The notes under the pieces are model-generated. The model was not told the origin of the DNA, made no database searches, and worked only from the letters and a program-made list of their open reading frames with translations. A DNA stretch of 64,000 bases from an uncultured bacterium (GTDB lineage Bacteria > Bacillota > Clostridia > Lachnospirales > Lachnospiraceae): contig CAOKFN010000003.1 in NCBI GenBank assembly GCA_948467735.1, positions 1-64,000 of the forward strand, given 5' to 3'. This document shows positions 8,210-17,531 of the stretch, one piece after another (positions within the stretch are counted from its first letter, which is position 1; each line of letters opens with the position of its first letter). A program made the position numbers and the translations under genes.

Positions 8210-9198
8210 ATTTTACTATACCTCCAACAAGATTTTTGTTTTGAGATACCCAGAAGTTCCAACATGGCGGCAGCGAGTCCTTCTGTATCATATCCATACT
8301 TATGGTACAGATATGAAGCATGGGCCATTGGGGAAAATATGTCGGGAATACCCAATATTCTGAAGTTGACGCTAATATGTTCTTCTGCCAAGACCGCTGC
8401 TGCAAAATAGCCTAATCCTCCCACAATATTATGATCCTGAGCAACAATTAAATTGCCGGTTTTTGCCGCGTAAATAACGGCTTTACGATCTATGGGCTTT
8501 ATAGTGGACATATCCACTACCCGAATTTCTTTTCCAGTGTAATGCTTTATTATATCCGCTGCTTTTAGAGCATACTGTACGACAACACCCGCACATAAAA
8601 ACGCGCCGTCATTGCCTTGACGCACAGTGGATGCCGTGCCTATTTTAAATATATAATTCTCTCCATAAATATCTTCTACGGATTCTATGCTGCTTCTGAT
8701 ATAAACCGGACCATTAAAGTGAAGGGTTGCCCGAAGCATCTGCTTTGCTTGTGTGGCATCACATGGTTCCAAGATTGTCATTCCGGGAATTCCTCCCATA
8801 ATGGAACAATCTTCTATTGCCCAATGAGTAGCGCCTGAGATGCCTCCTGAACACCCCGCATAGATTGCCATCATACGAACATTTAAGCCGCTGTATGCCA
8901 CATCTGTCCTACACTGTTCACATGCTCTCATACTTATAAAGGGAGCCATTGAAAAAACATATGGAATAAATCCTTCATGTGCCATTCCAGCCGCAAAACT
9001 AATCATATTTTGTTCTGCGATACCTACATTGAAAGAACGCTCCGGAAAGTTATCCGCAAAAGTTTTCGTTCGACATGTTCCCATTAAATCGGCATTGATC
9101 AGGATTACACGATCATTACTTTTTCCTAATTCAACCATATGGCAGCCAAGGATATCTCGTAGATATTTTTTTTGCGCTTTTGTTTTTTCTTCCGACAT
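8206..9198 (-). CDS. Transketolase, C-terminal (pyrimidine-binding) subunit
   Basis: The 330-aa protein matches the pyrimidine-binding and C-terminal domains of transketolase. The catalytic glutamate is in GIAEQN, and the DATQAKQ and QDHNIVGGLG segments are family-typical. I start it at the ATG at 9198, one base after the N-subunit stop with a G-rich site upstream; an extension to 9348 lies inside the N-subunit gene. It should form a complex with the product of the preceding gene, both halves being needed to bind thiamine diphosphate. The split form embedded in an rfbF-rfbG-rfbH operon suggests a dedicated sugar-modifying role rather than the pentose phosphate pathway (inference). Confidence 0.88.
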   Translation of the reverse strand: MSEEKTKAQKKYLRDILGCHMVELGKSNDRVILINADLMGTCRTKTFADNFPERSFNVGIAEQNMISFAAGMAHEGFIPYVFSMAPFISMRACEQCRTDVAYSGLNVRMMAIYAGCSGGISGATHWAIEDCSIMGGIPGMTILEPCDATQAKQMLRATLHFNGPVYIRSSIESVEDIYGENYIFKIGTASTVRQGNDGAFLCAGVVVQYALKAADIIKHYTGKEIRVVDMSTIKPIDRKAVIYAAKTGNLIVAQDHNIVGGLGYFAAAVLAEEHISVNFRILGIPDIFSPMAHASYLYHKYGYDTEGLAAAMLELLGISKQKSCWRYSKI

Positions 9199-9199
9199 C

Positions 9200-10048
9200 C
9201 TAAATCCCCCATTTTCTTTTAAATTCTTCATCCAATAATTTGACACAGGCTTGATATTGGCTTTCGGTAATTTTACCTGCGTGCCAATTTGTTTGGTTTT
9301 CCATGAAGGGAACTCCTTTTCCTTTGACAGTATGACAGATGAATGCAATAGGCATCTGCGAATCTGGCGGCGGGAGGGCGTCGAAATTATCTTTGATTTT
9401 GTTCATATCGTTGCCGTCAAATTCATGTACATCCCATCCAAAGGCTCTGTACTTTTCTGCAATATCTCCCAATCCGGTAATAGCGTCTAGCGGGCCGTCT
9501 GCTTCCAGTCCATTATGGTCAACAACTGCGACTAGGTTGCCGAGTTTATAATGAGCGGCATTCATGGCAGCTTCCCAGATGGAGCCTTCCGATTGCTCGC
9601 CGTCGCCCATAACAGTATACACTCGATTTTGAACATTTCCCTTGAGCCTTAAGGCCGCAGCAATTCCACATGCCACAGGCATCCCATGTCCAAGGCTGCC
9701 AGTGGACACTTCTATGTATGGATTTACAAGGCCGCATGAATGCATGGAAAAACGACCGTTATCCGTGGCGTATTCCCGAAAAATATCTTCTGCATCAAAA
9801 CATCCTGCTGCCGCTTGATTAAAACTGACCACTGCTGAGGCATGTCCTTTTGACAACACAAATCTATCCCTGTTTTCACTTTTTATATTTGCAGGATCAT
9901 ATACCATTTGATATTGCCATAAAAAAGTCATAATATCTGTAATTGATAAGTCTCCGCCAATGTGAATCGACTGCATAGTGCAAAGTTTCAAAAGCTGTTT
10001 TCTTATAGCCAAAGCAGCTTTTTCCAGCTCAAAAATATTGTTAAGCAT
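9200..10048 (-). CDS. Transketolase, N-terminal (TPP-binding) subunit
   Basis: The 282-aa protein corresponds to the thiamine-diphosphate-binding half of transketolase. It has a GHAS motif and the TPP/Mg motif GDGEQSEG followed about 20 residues later by VDHN. I prefer the ATG at 10048 because AAGAGG lies upstream; the ATG at 10072 overlaps the rfbH stop as ATGA but has no ribosome site. It lies between rfbH and the C-subunit gene in one tightly packed operon. A likely reaction is transfer of a two-carbon ketol unit to the 4-keto group of a CDP-3,6-dideoxyhexose, comparable in logic to the ThDP enzyme YerE of yersiniose synthesis. This is inferred, not shown. Confidence 0.88.
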   Translation of the reverse strand: MLNNIFELEKAALAIRKQLLKLCTMQSIHIGGDLSITDIMTFLWQYQMVYDPANIKSENRDRFVLSKGHASAVVSFNQAAAGCFDAEDIFREYATDNGRFSMHSCGLVNPYIEVSTGSLGHGMPVACGIAAALRLKGNVQNRVYTVMGDGEQSEGSIWEAAMNAAHYKLGNLVAVVDHNGLEADGPLDAITGLGDIAEKYRAFGWDVHEFDGNDMNKIKDNFDALPPPDSQMPIAFICHTVKGKGVPFMENQTNWHAGKITESQYQACVKLLDEEFKRKWGI

Positions 10049-10068
10049 AGCTTTTCCTCTTAGATGTT

Positions 10069-11409
10069 TCATGTTAAAGCGTTAATAATCGTTTTAGCTA
10101 TGTAATCAATCATCTCGTCTGTCATTCCGGGATACACTCCAACCCAAAAGGAATTATTCATAACGAGTTCCGTATTAGTTAATGTCCCTATAACACGATA
10201 TGCATTTGTCCCACGAATCTCATCAAAGCAAGGGTGCTTTATCAAATTACCGCTGAAAAGCAGTCTGGTTTGAATATTATGTTTCTCTATATAATGAGTT
10301 ACTTCATTGCGCCTAATATTGGTTTCCGGTCTAATGGTAATCAAAAAGCCAAACCATGAGGGATTGCTGTCGGCGGCTGCCTCGGGCAGAATAACTTTAT
10401 CTTGCACACAATAGAGCGCATTGCGAAGCCGTTCCCAGTTGTGGCGTCGCCGTTCAATAAAGGATGGGAATTTCTTAAGCTGTTCCACACCGATTGCCGC
10501 CTGTAAATCCGTCGCTTTTAAATTATACCCCCAATGACTGTAAACATATTTATGATCATATCCCTTGGGCAATATTCCATATTGCCCTTCAAAGCGATGC
10601 CCGCAAAAATTATCATGTCCAGAAGGGCAGATGCAGTCGCGTCCCCAATCACGATAAGAAAGTATAAGGCGATGTAACAAGGGATTGTCCGTGTAGACGC
10701 AGCCTCCCTCGCCCATAGTTATGTGATGCGGCGGATAAAAACTGCTTGTGCCAATATCACCCCAAGTACCAGTATATTTTTTGAGTCCATTAATTGTGTA
10801 TTCTGAGCCAAGGGCGTCGCAGTTATCTTCCACCAGCCATAGGTTATGTGCGTCACAAAATGCCTTGATCGCATTCAAATCAAAGGGATTTCCTAGAGTA
10901 TGGGCGATGATAACCGCTTTGGTTTTGTCAGACAGTGCCGTTTCTAACTGGCTCACATCGATATTGTATTGCGGGATTGTTACATCCAAAAACACAGGAA
11001 CAGCGCCATATTGCAGAATAGGAGTGACAGTAGTAGGAAATCCGCAGGCCACCGTAATAACTTCATCTCCCCGTTTGATCTGCCTTTCCTGCAATTCAGG
11101 AGCGGTCAGTACGGAAAAGGCAATCAAATTTGCGGAGGAACCGCTGTTGACCAAATGAGAATATTTTACACCAAGCCATTTAGCGAATTCCGTTTCAAAC
11201 TGTTTGGAAAAGCGCCCTGATGTAAGCCAAAAATCGAGTACGGCGTCAGTGAGACTACACATTTCCTTCTCATCAAAAACTCGGGCAGCATAGCTGATGC
11301 GATCTCCGGATTTAAAAGTGTCTTTCTTTTCCATAAAGTTGTGATAATATTCAGCAACTAATTCTTTGATTTGAGCACGTGCTTCTGTTTCATTTTTCCA
11401 AGTTGTCAT
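10069..11409 (-). CDS. rfbH: CDP-4-keto-6-deoxyglucose 3-dehydrase (E1), RfbH
   Basis: This PMP- and [2Fe-2S]-dependent enzyme removes the C3 hydroxyl of CDP-4-keto-6-deoxyglucose on the way to 3,6-dideoxyhexoses. The 446-aa protein has the aminotransferase fold, but the PLP-binding lysine is replaced by histidine in SFYPPHHITMGEGG (His228/His229), the hallmark of E1. Cluster ligands are visible as C259, C261 and C269 in DCICPSGHDNFCG, with C197 a likely fourth. A partner reductase (E3, AscD/RfbI type) is not seen in the window. The gene lies 3 bp after rfbG and starts the rfbH-transketolase-SDR tail of locus A. Confidence 0.96.
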   Translation of the reverse strand: MTTWKNETEARAQIKELVAEYYHNFMEKKDTFKSGDRISYAARVFDEKEMCSLTDAVLDFWLTSGRFSKQFETEFAKWLGVKYSHLVNSGSSANLIAFSVLTAPELQERQIKRGDEVITVACGFPTTVTPILQYGAVPVFLDVTIPQYNIDVSQLETALSDKTKAVIIAHTLGNPFDLNAIKAFCDAHNLWLVEDNCDALGSEYTINGLKKYTGTWGDIGTSSFYPPHHITMGEGGCVYTDNPLLHRLILSYRDWGRDCICPSGHDNFCGHRFEGQYGILPKGYDHKYVYSHWGYNLKATDLQAAIGVEQLKKFPSFIERRRHNWERLRNALYCVQDKVILPEAAADSNPSWFGFLITIRPETNIRRNEVTHYIEKHNIQTRLLFSGNLIKHPCFDEIRGTNAYRVIGTLTNTELVMNNSFWVGVYPGMTDEMIDYIAKTIINALT

Positions 11410-11412
11410 TTT

Positions 11413-12471
11413 TTACCTCCTGTCAAGGAATTCTTCGATTTCACGATCCATTTCTGAGGGGATGCTGCCTTCGGCAAGCCACACTTTGCCAAATTCACAA
11501 ATCTTTTTTACGCTTTCATCAATATGCCAGCGGGATTTCCAGCCAAATGTTGATTTCATTTTGCTGCAATCAAGTTTTAGAAAGTTTGCTTCATGAAGAT
11601 TGTCTTTATCTGCATGATGTTCCCAAGCAGCACCAGCGCCCCAAAATTTGCAAAATAGTTGTACCAATTCCCCCGTTGTCACACAATCGCATTCATCTGG
11701 CCCTATGTTATAATAACCGGACAAACCTATATCCGCATATTGTCTGGCGGCTATTTCCAAATAAGCCGCAATCGGATCCAGTACGTGCTGATAAGGGCGA
11801 GTCGCATTAGGGTTACGCACGCATATGCTTTTTTGGGCTGTGACTGCCCGAATGCAGTCAGGTATAATTCTGTTATTGGCAAAATCACCTCCGCCGATAA
11901 CATTTCCTGCGCGGGCAGTTGACACCGCTATGTGTTCGTTTGAAAAAAAACTGTTTTTATAACTATGAGTGACCAATTCCGAGCAGCTTTTGCTATTTGA
12001 ATATGGATCAAACCCATCTAGAGGTTCGTCTTCACGATAACCCCAGCACCATTCCTTATTTTGATATACTTTGTCCGTTGTGACATTCAACACACTTTTA
12101 ACACAGTGGGAGAGCCGCACACATTCGAGCAGATTCACGGTTCCCATGACATTTGTTTCGTAAGTGTAACGAGGAATTTTGTAACTATCCCTTACAATGG
12201 GCTGTGCTGCAAGATGAAGCACAATTTCGGGCTGTGCTGCTCTAAAAACCTTTTCCAAGTGAGTAAAGTCCCTTATATCGCCTATGTTATTTTCAATGCG
12301 GTCTTCCAAGCCGGCTTTGTAAAAGAGATTGGGCTGTGTGGGTGGTTCCAGACTATAGCCAATTACACTGGCTCCGGCATTAACCAACATTCTGCATAGC
12401 CATGTGCCTTTAAAACCCGTATGACCTGTAATAAGAACCTTTTTGTTTTTGTAAAATGAGAGATCAAGCAT
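11413..12471 (-). CDS. rfbG: CDP-glucose 4,6-dehydratase
   Basis: This enzyme converts CDP-D-glucose to CDP-4-keto-6-deoxy-D-glucose with bound NAD. The 352-aa SDR has the family signature TGHTGFKGTWLC at residues about 14-25, a (T)TDK motif (NVTTDKVYQNKEW) and the catalytic YSNSK. I start it at the ATG at 12471, 6 nt after AAGGAGAA; the open frame to 12510 would overlap rfbF. It is the second step of the CDP-dideoxyhexose route. Confidence 0.96.
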   Translation of the reverse strand: MLDLSFYKNKKVLITGHTGFKGTWLCRMLVNAGASVIGYSLEPPTQPNLFYKAGLEDRIENNIGDIRDFTHLEKVFRAAQPEIVLHLAAQPIVRDSYKIPRYTYETNVMGTVNLLECVRLSHCVKSVLNVTTDKVYQNKEWCWGYREDEPLDGFDPYSNSKSCSELVTHSYKNSFFSNEHIAVSTARAGNVIGGGDFANNRIIPDCIRAVTAQKSICVRNPNATRPYQHVLDPIAAYLEIAARQYADIGLSGYYNIGPDECDCVTTGELVQLFCKFWGAGAAWEHHADKDNLHEANFLKLDCSKMKSTFGWKSRWHIDESVKKICEFGKVWLAEGSIPSEMDREIEEFLDRR

Positions 12472-12488
12472 TTGAAGTTCTCCTTTTG

Positions 12489-13271
12489 TCAGTCGTTCCA
12501 TTTCTTCCATGGAGCTTTTCCTATATTAAGATATTTTTCGAGCTTGTCCATTTCTCTTTTATTGTCCATGCATTGCCAAAATCCTCGATGCATATATGAC
12601 ATTAGCTCACCTTCTTCGGCCAATTTTTCAAGAGGCTCACGTTCAAAAATTGTTTGATCCCCTTCAATATAGTCAAATATTTGTGGATCTAATACCATGT
12701 AGCCTGCGTTGATGGGCATTCCGTCAGATAAATTTTTTTCCCTGAATGATTTAACGGCATTGTCGCCGCCAATGTCTAAGATTCCTTTCTGCTGTTCAAG
12801 CATGACTGCGGTGAGGGTAGCAATTCTGCCATGACTTTGATGAAATTCCAATAACTGCCGGATGTCTACATCACACACTCCATCCCCATAGGTCATCATA
12901 AATGTCTCGTTTCCCACATAGGGACGGATCCGTTTGATGCGTCCGCCTGTCATGGTATGCAGGCCGGTATCTACCACCGTAACTTCCCATGGCTCAAAAT
13001 GCTGAGCATGGACAATTGTTTTATTCTGCCCATTTCTGTAATCGAAAGTAATATCACTGTTATGTAAGAAATAATTCGCAAACCATTCCTTAATGATATG
13101 CTGTTTATATCCGGCGCAGATGATAAACTCACGAAAACCATAATAGGAATATTCTTTCATAATGTGCCAAAGAATCGGTTTTCCGCCGATTTCTACCATA
13201 GGCTTTGGCTTAAACTGCGATTCCTCTGATATCCGGCTGCCAAAGCCGCCTGCCAATAAAACTACTTTCAT
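12489..13271 (-). CDS. rfbF: Glucose-1-phosphate cytidylyltransferase
   Basis: This enzyme makes CDP-glucose from glucose-1-phosphate and CTP, the first committed step of the 3,6-dideoxyhexose route. The 260-aa product has normal length. Near the N-terminus is the nucleotidyltransferase loop LLAGGFGSRISEES with KPKPMVEIGGKPI after it, and the RfbF-typical MTYGDGVCDVDI carries the metal-binding Asp. The gene lies 4 bp after the flippase gene and 17 bp before rfbG. Confidence 0.96.
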   Translation of the reverse strand: MKVVLLAGGFGSRISEESQFKPKPMVEIGGKPILWHIMKEYSYYGFREFIICAGYKQHIIKEWFANYFLHNSDITFDYRNGQNKTIVHAQHFEPWEVTVVDTGLHTMTGGRIKRIRPYVGNETFMMTYGDGVCDVDIRQLLEFHQSHGRIATLTAVMLEQQKGILDIGGDNAVKSFREKNLSDGMPINAGYMVLDPQIFDYIEGDQTIFEREPLEKLAEEGELMSYMHRGFWQCMDNKREMDKLEKYLNIGKAPWKKWND

Positions 13272-13275
13272 AATG

Positions 13276-14745
13276 TCAGGTTTCTCCTTTCTGTTGAATG
13301 CCCCTAATCTTTTTTCTGATGAGATAGTAAACGCTGAGTACTATTTCATCCTTTAATACAAATAGGGTTATACAATATGTCAAAACACCAGTAAGAATTT
13401 GAAAAAATACAACCCAGATATCACTCATATTTATGTTTTTCAGACAAAGGACAGCCGCCGCCATTACTGAGACTGCTATTAAGTATTTCTTACATTTCCT
13501 GACAAACTTTCCGACAGTAATTACGTCATTACTAAAATAAAGGATACAAATACATGTTATGGCACTGGATAACACAGATGCAAAGGATACTCCGATAGAG
13601 GCAAATCGAGATACCATGACTGCGTTTAATATCACATTAAAGACAGCTCCCATACTGACTGCAATATTATATTTTGCCTGCTTTTCCCTTGCAATCAAAC
13701 ATTGTTGTCCGCAGAAATTACTCAGGACGGTAAATAGGACGTTGAAGCACAAAATCTTCAGCAGCAGCGCGGTTTTTTCGTATCTGGCGCCAAAGAAAAA
13801 CGGAACAAATCTATCGGCGATTATCGCAACGCCGACAGCACAAGGAAGAGCGACAGACATGGCGGCTTGAAGGGATTTGGCAATCAAATCTTTTACTTTA
13901 TTATCATCATTACTGTTATGATATAGATAAGTCGTCCGCGGCAATATAACATTGCTGAACGCACAAATAATATCCATGCATAGCAGGCAGATTTTATTGG
14001 CTTGTTCATAAACACCAATTTCATAGGAATTTTCTGTGAAGATTCCCAGCATGGTTTTGTCCGCAGCCGAAAATATAGTATGTATGATTCCCGGAATAAA
14101 AAAAACGAGGGAGGGTTTTATATGTTGTATCAGTGACAGCTTTTTTAAAACCGGCGGTTTGACTAATTTATAAATATAAGGGAGTACTGCACAGAATCCT
14201 GCCAATATGGTAAACTGCATAATAAACGCATATTTGTATATATCGCCTTCACTGCGTACAAATAGAAGAATTGCCGCTACATTGATAAGACGTATGATCA
14301 TGCTTCGCAGGGCAGTTACTTTAAATTCTTCCAGTCCATTAAGTATCCATGTGGCGTCAATGCCGTTGCTGATTATATTCATAGCAACAATAAAATAAAG
14401 TTTTTGGTGAATGCTGCTGCTGAAAGGAACCAGAGCGCAAAAATACACCAACAGGCATATACACATAAGAAGAGCCTTTGAAAAGGTTATTTCCCAAAAC
14501 AGGGCGCTGAGTTTTTCTTTGTCATCACGGATGGACGCCGCTTTCACTTGTCCATATAGCGAATAGCCCAAACACTCTGCCAAAACGAAATAAGAACTGT
14601 TTGCCAGCACATAACTATAATCGCCTATTAATTCCGGCGACAACACTCGGGCGACATACGGGGTTGTAATTAATGGAGTGGCGACAAATAAAATCTGTCC
14701 TAAAACGCTGTATGCAATATTGGCAGAAAGGCTTATTTTACGCAA
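13276..14745 (-). CDS. Polysaccharide flippase (Wzx-type), locus A
   Basis: The 489-aa protein is strongly hydrophobic with about 12-14 predicted membrane segments. It begins with the Wzx/MATE-like N-terminus AYSVLGQILFVATPLITTPY, then YVARVLSPELIGDYSY. It would flip the undecaprenyl-linked repeat unit of locus A across the membrane for polymerisation by Wzy. It overlaps the GT2 gene by 8 bp. The flippases at 45179 and 60067 belong to the other two glycan loci. Confidence 0.92.
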   Translation of the reverse strand: MRKISLSANIAYSVLGQILFVATPLITTPYVARVLSPELIGDYSYVLANSSYFVLAECLGYSLYGQVKAASIRDDKEKLSALFWEITFSKALLMCICLLVYFCALVPFSSSIHQKLYFIVAMNIISNGIDATWILNGLEEFKVTALRSMIIRLINVAAILLFVRSEGDIYKYAFIMQFTILAGFCAVLPYIYKLVKPPVLKKLSLIQHIKPSLVFFIPGIIHTIFSAADKTMLGIFTENSYEIGVYEQANKICLLCMDIICAFSNVILPRTTYLYHNSNDDNKVKDLIAKSLQAAMSVALPCAVGVAIIADRFVPFFFGARYEKTALLLKILCFNVLFTVLSNFCGQQCLIAREKQAKYNIAVSMGAVFNVILNAVMVSRFASIGVSFASVLSSAITCICILYFSNDVITVGKFVRKCKKYLIAVSVMAAAVLCLKNINMSDIWVVFFQILTGVLTYCITLFVLKDEIVLSVYYLIRKKIRGIQQKGET

Positions 14746-15724
14746 TACCGTTACCTCCGGTTTTATGTTTTTTGCCGACTAAGTATAGTTTGTTCATAAC
14801 CTGTGGGAAGTACCGAATTGATCTGATTGTTATAGCATAAAACGCGCGATCAAACCATACAGTATCCAGCACTCTTTCATATGTTTCTTTTGCCTTTTGA
14901 GTTTCGGTCCACTTTGCCTTTCCGCTGGCGGCCATACATATTTCGTCAAACATAAGGCTTTTATAAAAATTATGTTGTTCCCTTTTCAAGTCCTTTAAAA
15001 TAGCAGAATAGTATGGAATCTGTTTTAGATAGTTAAAAAGTTTTTCGACCATAAAAATTCTGCTTATTTGGCTGTCTTGGCCTTCGTGGCAGCGATAATT
15101 GACCAAAGCTTCATTGATGACTGCCACGACGCCGCCAAGGCGTTCTAATTCAAAACTGACCAAAATGTCCGCGGAAGGTCCGGCTTCTTTCCGTAAGATA
15201 ATCCCATTTTTCTGTATAAATTCCCTGCGGTACATAACGGTCGGGAACATAATACAGGTTCTGCTTCCTAAATAAGCGCGGAAAAATTCACCTTCCTTAT
15301 AGGCAACTGATTTTGAAGAATGCTGCGGAGCAGATTTTATTTTATTTCCCTTCGCATCTATTAAATCTACTTGGCATGATACTGCGGCGTATTTGGGATT
15401 TTCCTCCATAATGGCAATTTCCCTTTCAAGGAAATAGGGTTTCATTATATCGTCATCATGAAAAACAACAAAATACTTATTTGACGCGTGGCCATATGCA
15501 AAATTAATGTTTTCTAGTCCGCCCCGATTTTCATTATGGCGGATATAGCGCAGGCGTTTATCATTGAAACGGTGAATAATTTCCGGCGTATTGTCTGTGG
15601 AGCAGTTATCCAGTACGTAAAGATTAAAATCGCCATATGTTTGGTTTAATACACTTTGGATACTATAGGACAGATAATCCGCGCGGTTATAGGTGACAAT
15701 ATAAACGTCAATTAGTGGATTCAT
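14738..15724 (-). CDS. Glycosyltransferase family 2
   Basis: The 328-aa GT-A glycosyltransferase has the N-terminal nucleotide-sugar fold (DVYIVTYNRADYLSYSIQSV) and a DDD metal motif (FVVFHDDDIMKPYF). It probably adds one sugar of the locus A repeat unit on the cytoplasmic face; donor and linkage cannot be read from sequence. The gene overlaps the flippase gene and follows the GT10 gene after 20 bp. Confidence 0.92.
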   Translation of the reverse strand: MNPLIDVYIVTYNRADYLSYSIQSVLNQTYGDFNLYVLDNCSTDNTPEIIHRFNDKRLRYIRHNENRGGLENINFAYGHASNKYFVVFHDDDIMKPYFLEREIAIMEENPKYAAVSCQVDLIDAKGNKIKSAPQHSSKSVAYKEGEFFRAYLGSRTCIMFPTVMYRREFIQKNGIILRKEAGPSADILVSFELERLGGVVAVINEALVNYRCHEGQDSQISRIFMVEKLFNYLKQIPYYSAILKDLKREQHNFYKSLMFDEICMAASGKAKWTETQKAKETYERVLDTVWFDRAFYAITIRSIRYFPQVMNKLYLVGKKHKTGGNGIA

Positions 15725-15744
15725 TTATAATCCTCCCATATGTG

Positions 15745-16764
15745 TCATTCAGATAATATCTTTGCCATTTGAACAACATAGGCATTTGCCGAAAAGGTAT
15801 GTTGAAACTGTTCGCTTTTCAGGTAGGCATTGGCGCATTCAATATATTTGCCATATGACGATTCATCTATATTTTGAATAAAATGAAAACAGTCTTCCAA
15901 TGAAGCAAATCGGCGGATGTCAATAAATGCGTTTTGAGGGAAGTAATCGGATACATTGTCTGCGCCCCAATATATCGGTACACAGCCGGCAAAAAAACAA
16001 TCAAATATTTTTTCTGTAATATAGCCGTTTAGGCCTTTGATATTCTCAAAGCAAAAACAAAATTTATATTTTGCAAGAGTGGCCAATTTCTGTTTGACTG
16101 TACCTTTATAGTTTTTAAAATTTTCCGATTCCCATCCAAAACCATATAGATGAAATATGTCGGATCTTTCTTCAAAAAATTCAATCACCCGCCTGCGTTC
16201 GCTATAGAGCTCATTTATATGAGGACTGGTTTTGCTGCCTGCTATCATGACAGCAAACCGTTTTTCCCGAAAAGGAATTTCACGAATTGGGGGGGGCAGG
16301 AATTGTGGAATATAAAATTTTGTATATTGGCCGCCCTCTGCTGCCAGATCATCATCCCAAGTTAATACGGTATGAAAAAGTTTATGAAGCCGTTTTGTAT
16401 ATGAAATAGGCGCTACGGAAGGAGGTTCGTTTATCTGCAAAACTCGTTTTCGCTTTGGTAAAAACAGAACGGCTTTCAATAGATAATCCTTTCTCCATTT
16501 TGCCTTTAACAGGTATTTTAACAGGTCTGTGAAGCGACGAATGGTCAACAGGGAATCACAGGGAATATCTAGAAAAAGAAGCCTGTCAATTTCTTTCACC
16601 TTGTAAAGATCAATTGTGTGGCATTCGTTTCCTAGCGCTTCCAGCTTTTTTTTCAACATGATATTGGGCATGAGTAGGTTTTCCCCAATGCTGCAGGCAG
16701 TCGGGTCAAACAATTTATCTTTAATATATAAGCTTCCATATATTGTAGAAAAAGCAATTTTCAT
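15745..16764 (-). CDS. Glycosyltransferase family 10 (fucosyltransferase-like)
   Basis: The 339-aa protein has the GT10 core region near residues 240-275 (ENIKGLNGYITEKIFDC, then FFAGCVPIYWGADNVSDYFP), typical of alpha-1,3/4-fucosyltransferase-like enzymes. In bacteria these act on GDP-fucose or related deoxysugar donors; the donor here is unknown. An 8-nt homopolymer (plus-strand G8 at 16289-16296) encodes a triple proline within FLPPPIREIPF, so slippage would truncate the enzyme. It sits between the GT2 and GT32 genes of locus A. Confidence 0.88.
   Translation of the reverse strand: MKIAFSTIYGSLYIKDKLFDPTACSIGENLLMPNIMLKKKLEALGNECHTIDLYKVKEIDRLLFLDIPCDSLLTIRRFTDLLKYLLKAKWRKDYLLKAVLFLPKRKRVLQINEPPSVAPISYTKRLHKLFHTVLTWDDDLAAEGGQYTKFYIPQFLPPPIREIPFREKRFAVMIAGSKTSPHINELYSERRRVIEFFEERSDIFHLYGFGWESENFKNYKGTVKQKLATLAKYKFCFCFENIKGLNGYITEKIFDCFFAGCVPIYWGADNVSDYFPQNAFIDIRRFASLEDCFHFIQNIDESSYGKYIECANAYLKSEQFQHTFSANAYVVQMAKILSE
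16289..16296. repeat. G8/C8 homopolymer tract in GT10 gene
   Basis: Eight consecutive G on the plus strand (C8 in the minus-strand gene: CTG CCC CCC CCA), encoding Leu-Pro-Pro-Pro. Confidence 0.88.
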
Positions 16765-16768
16765 AAGC

Positions 16769-17518
16769 TTACCTCGTTTGGCTGCGTTTGTTCCGCAGCC
16801 TTCGTTTTGCCAGTAAAAGTTTTCTATATGTTTCTACTCCAAGTAATTTTTTAATGATGTCCTGTACATGCCTCTTCAATGTTTTTTTAGTCCATGTCCC
16901 AGCATAATGATGTACGCTGATGGTTTTATCAGTAATAAGAACTTCGCTTACTAACATATCATATCCGCAGAAATATTCTGATGGATAGATGGTTAATCCG
17001 TGGACGATCTGGAATTTATTGTTTAGCGCTAAGCCATAAGGAACTAACACTTCTGTGATTACGCTGTTTACAGTGGTTAATACCATTTTTCCGTTTTGGA
17101 CAAAATGCAGGGAATGATATTTATCTAATATCTCTTTTGTGATCATGCTGCCTGCGGACGCGCCATAAACCAAGCCGGGATTCACGGAACCGAAATATTC
17201 AAAACCCGTAAATGCTTCATGGCTTAATACTTCATCAGGAATCGTTTTCAGCAATTCGACATCCGTATCAAAATAAATACCGCCATATTGGTTTATCACA
17301 TCAAACCTTGCATAATCGGATACAAAGGCCCATTTCCTGCATTCATAGGCCTCGCTGATATACGGAGCTTTATGGACATCATAATTTTCCTCATTCCATT
17401 CGATAATTTTATAATCAGGCATATATTTTTTCCAAGAATCAATGCATTTTAATATAAGCTCGGGTTTGGGATTTCTTCCAAACCAACAATAATGGATGAT
17501 TTTAGGAATGTTTTCCAT
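16769..17518 (-). CDS. Glycosyltransferase family 32 / capsular polysaccharide synthesis protein
   Basis: The 249-aa protein begins with the GT32 signature IPKIIHYCWFGRNPKP and has the DXD region YGGIYFDTDVELLK, as in Och1-like and capsular galactosyl/mannosyltransferases. I choose the ATG at 17518 because GAGG is upstream and it avoids overlap with the preceding GT4 gene; an open frame extends to 17581. It is part of the locus A operon. Confidence 0.92.
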   Translation of the reverse strand: MENIPKIIHYCWFGRNPKPELILKCIDSWKKYMPDYKIIEWNEENYDVHKAPYISEAYECRKWAFVSDYARFDVINQYGGIYFDTDVELLKTIPDEVLSHEAFTGFEYFGSVNPGLVYGASAGSMITKEILDKYHSLHFVQNGKMVLTTVNSVITEVLVPYGLALNNKFQIVHGLTIYPSEYFCGYDMLVSEVLITDKTISVHHYAGTWTKKTLKRHVQDIIKKLLGVETYRKLLLAKRRLRNKRSQTR

Positions 17519-17531
17519 GAGCGATACCTCA

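Noticed and set aside
13271..13276. Colitose (ColD-type) instead of CDP-dideoxyhexose pathway for locus A
   Set aside because: rfbF and rfbG are clearly the CDP-glucose enzymes and RfbH has the FeS cysteines of E1. ColD lacks that cluster and uses GDP sugars.
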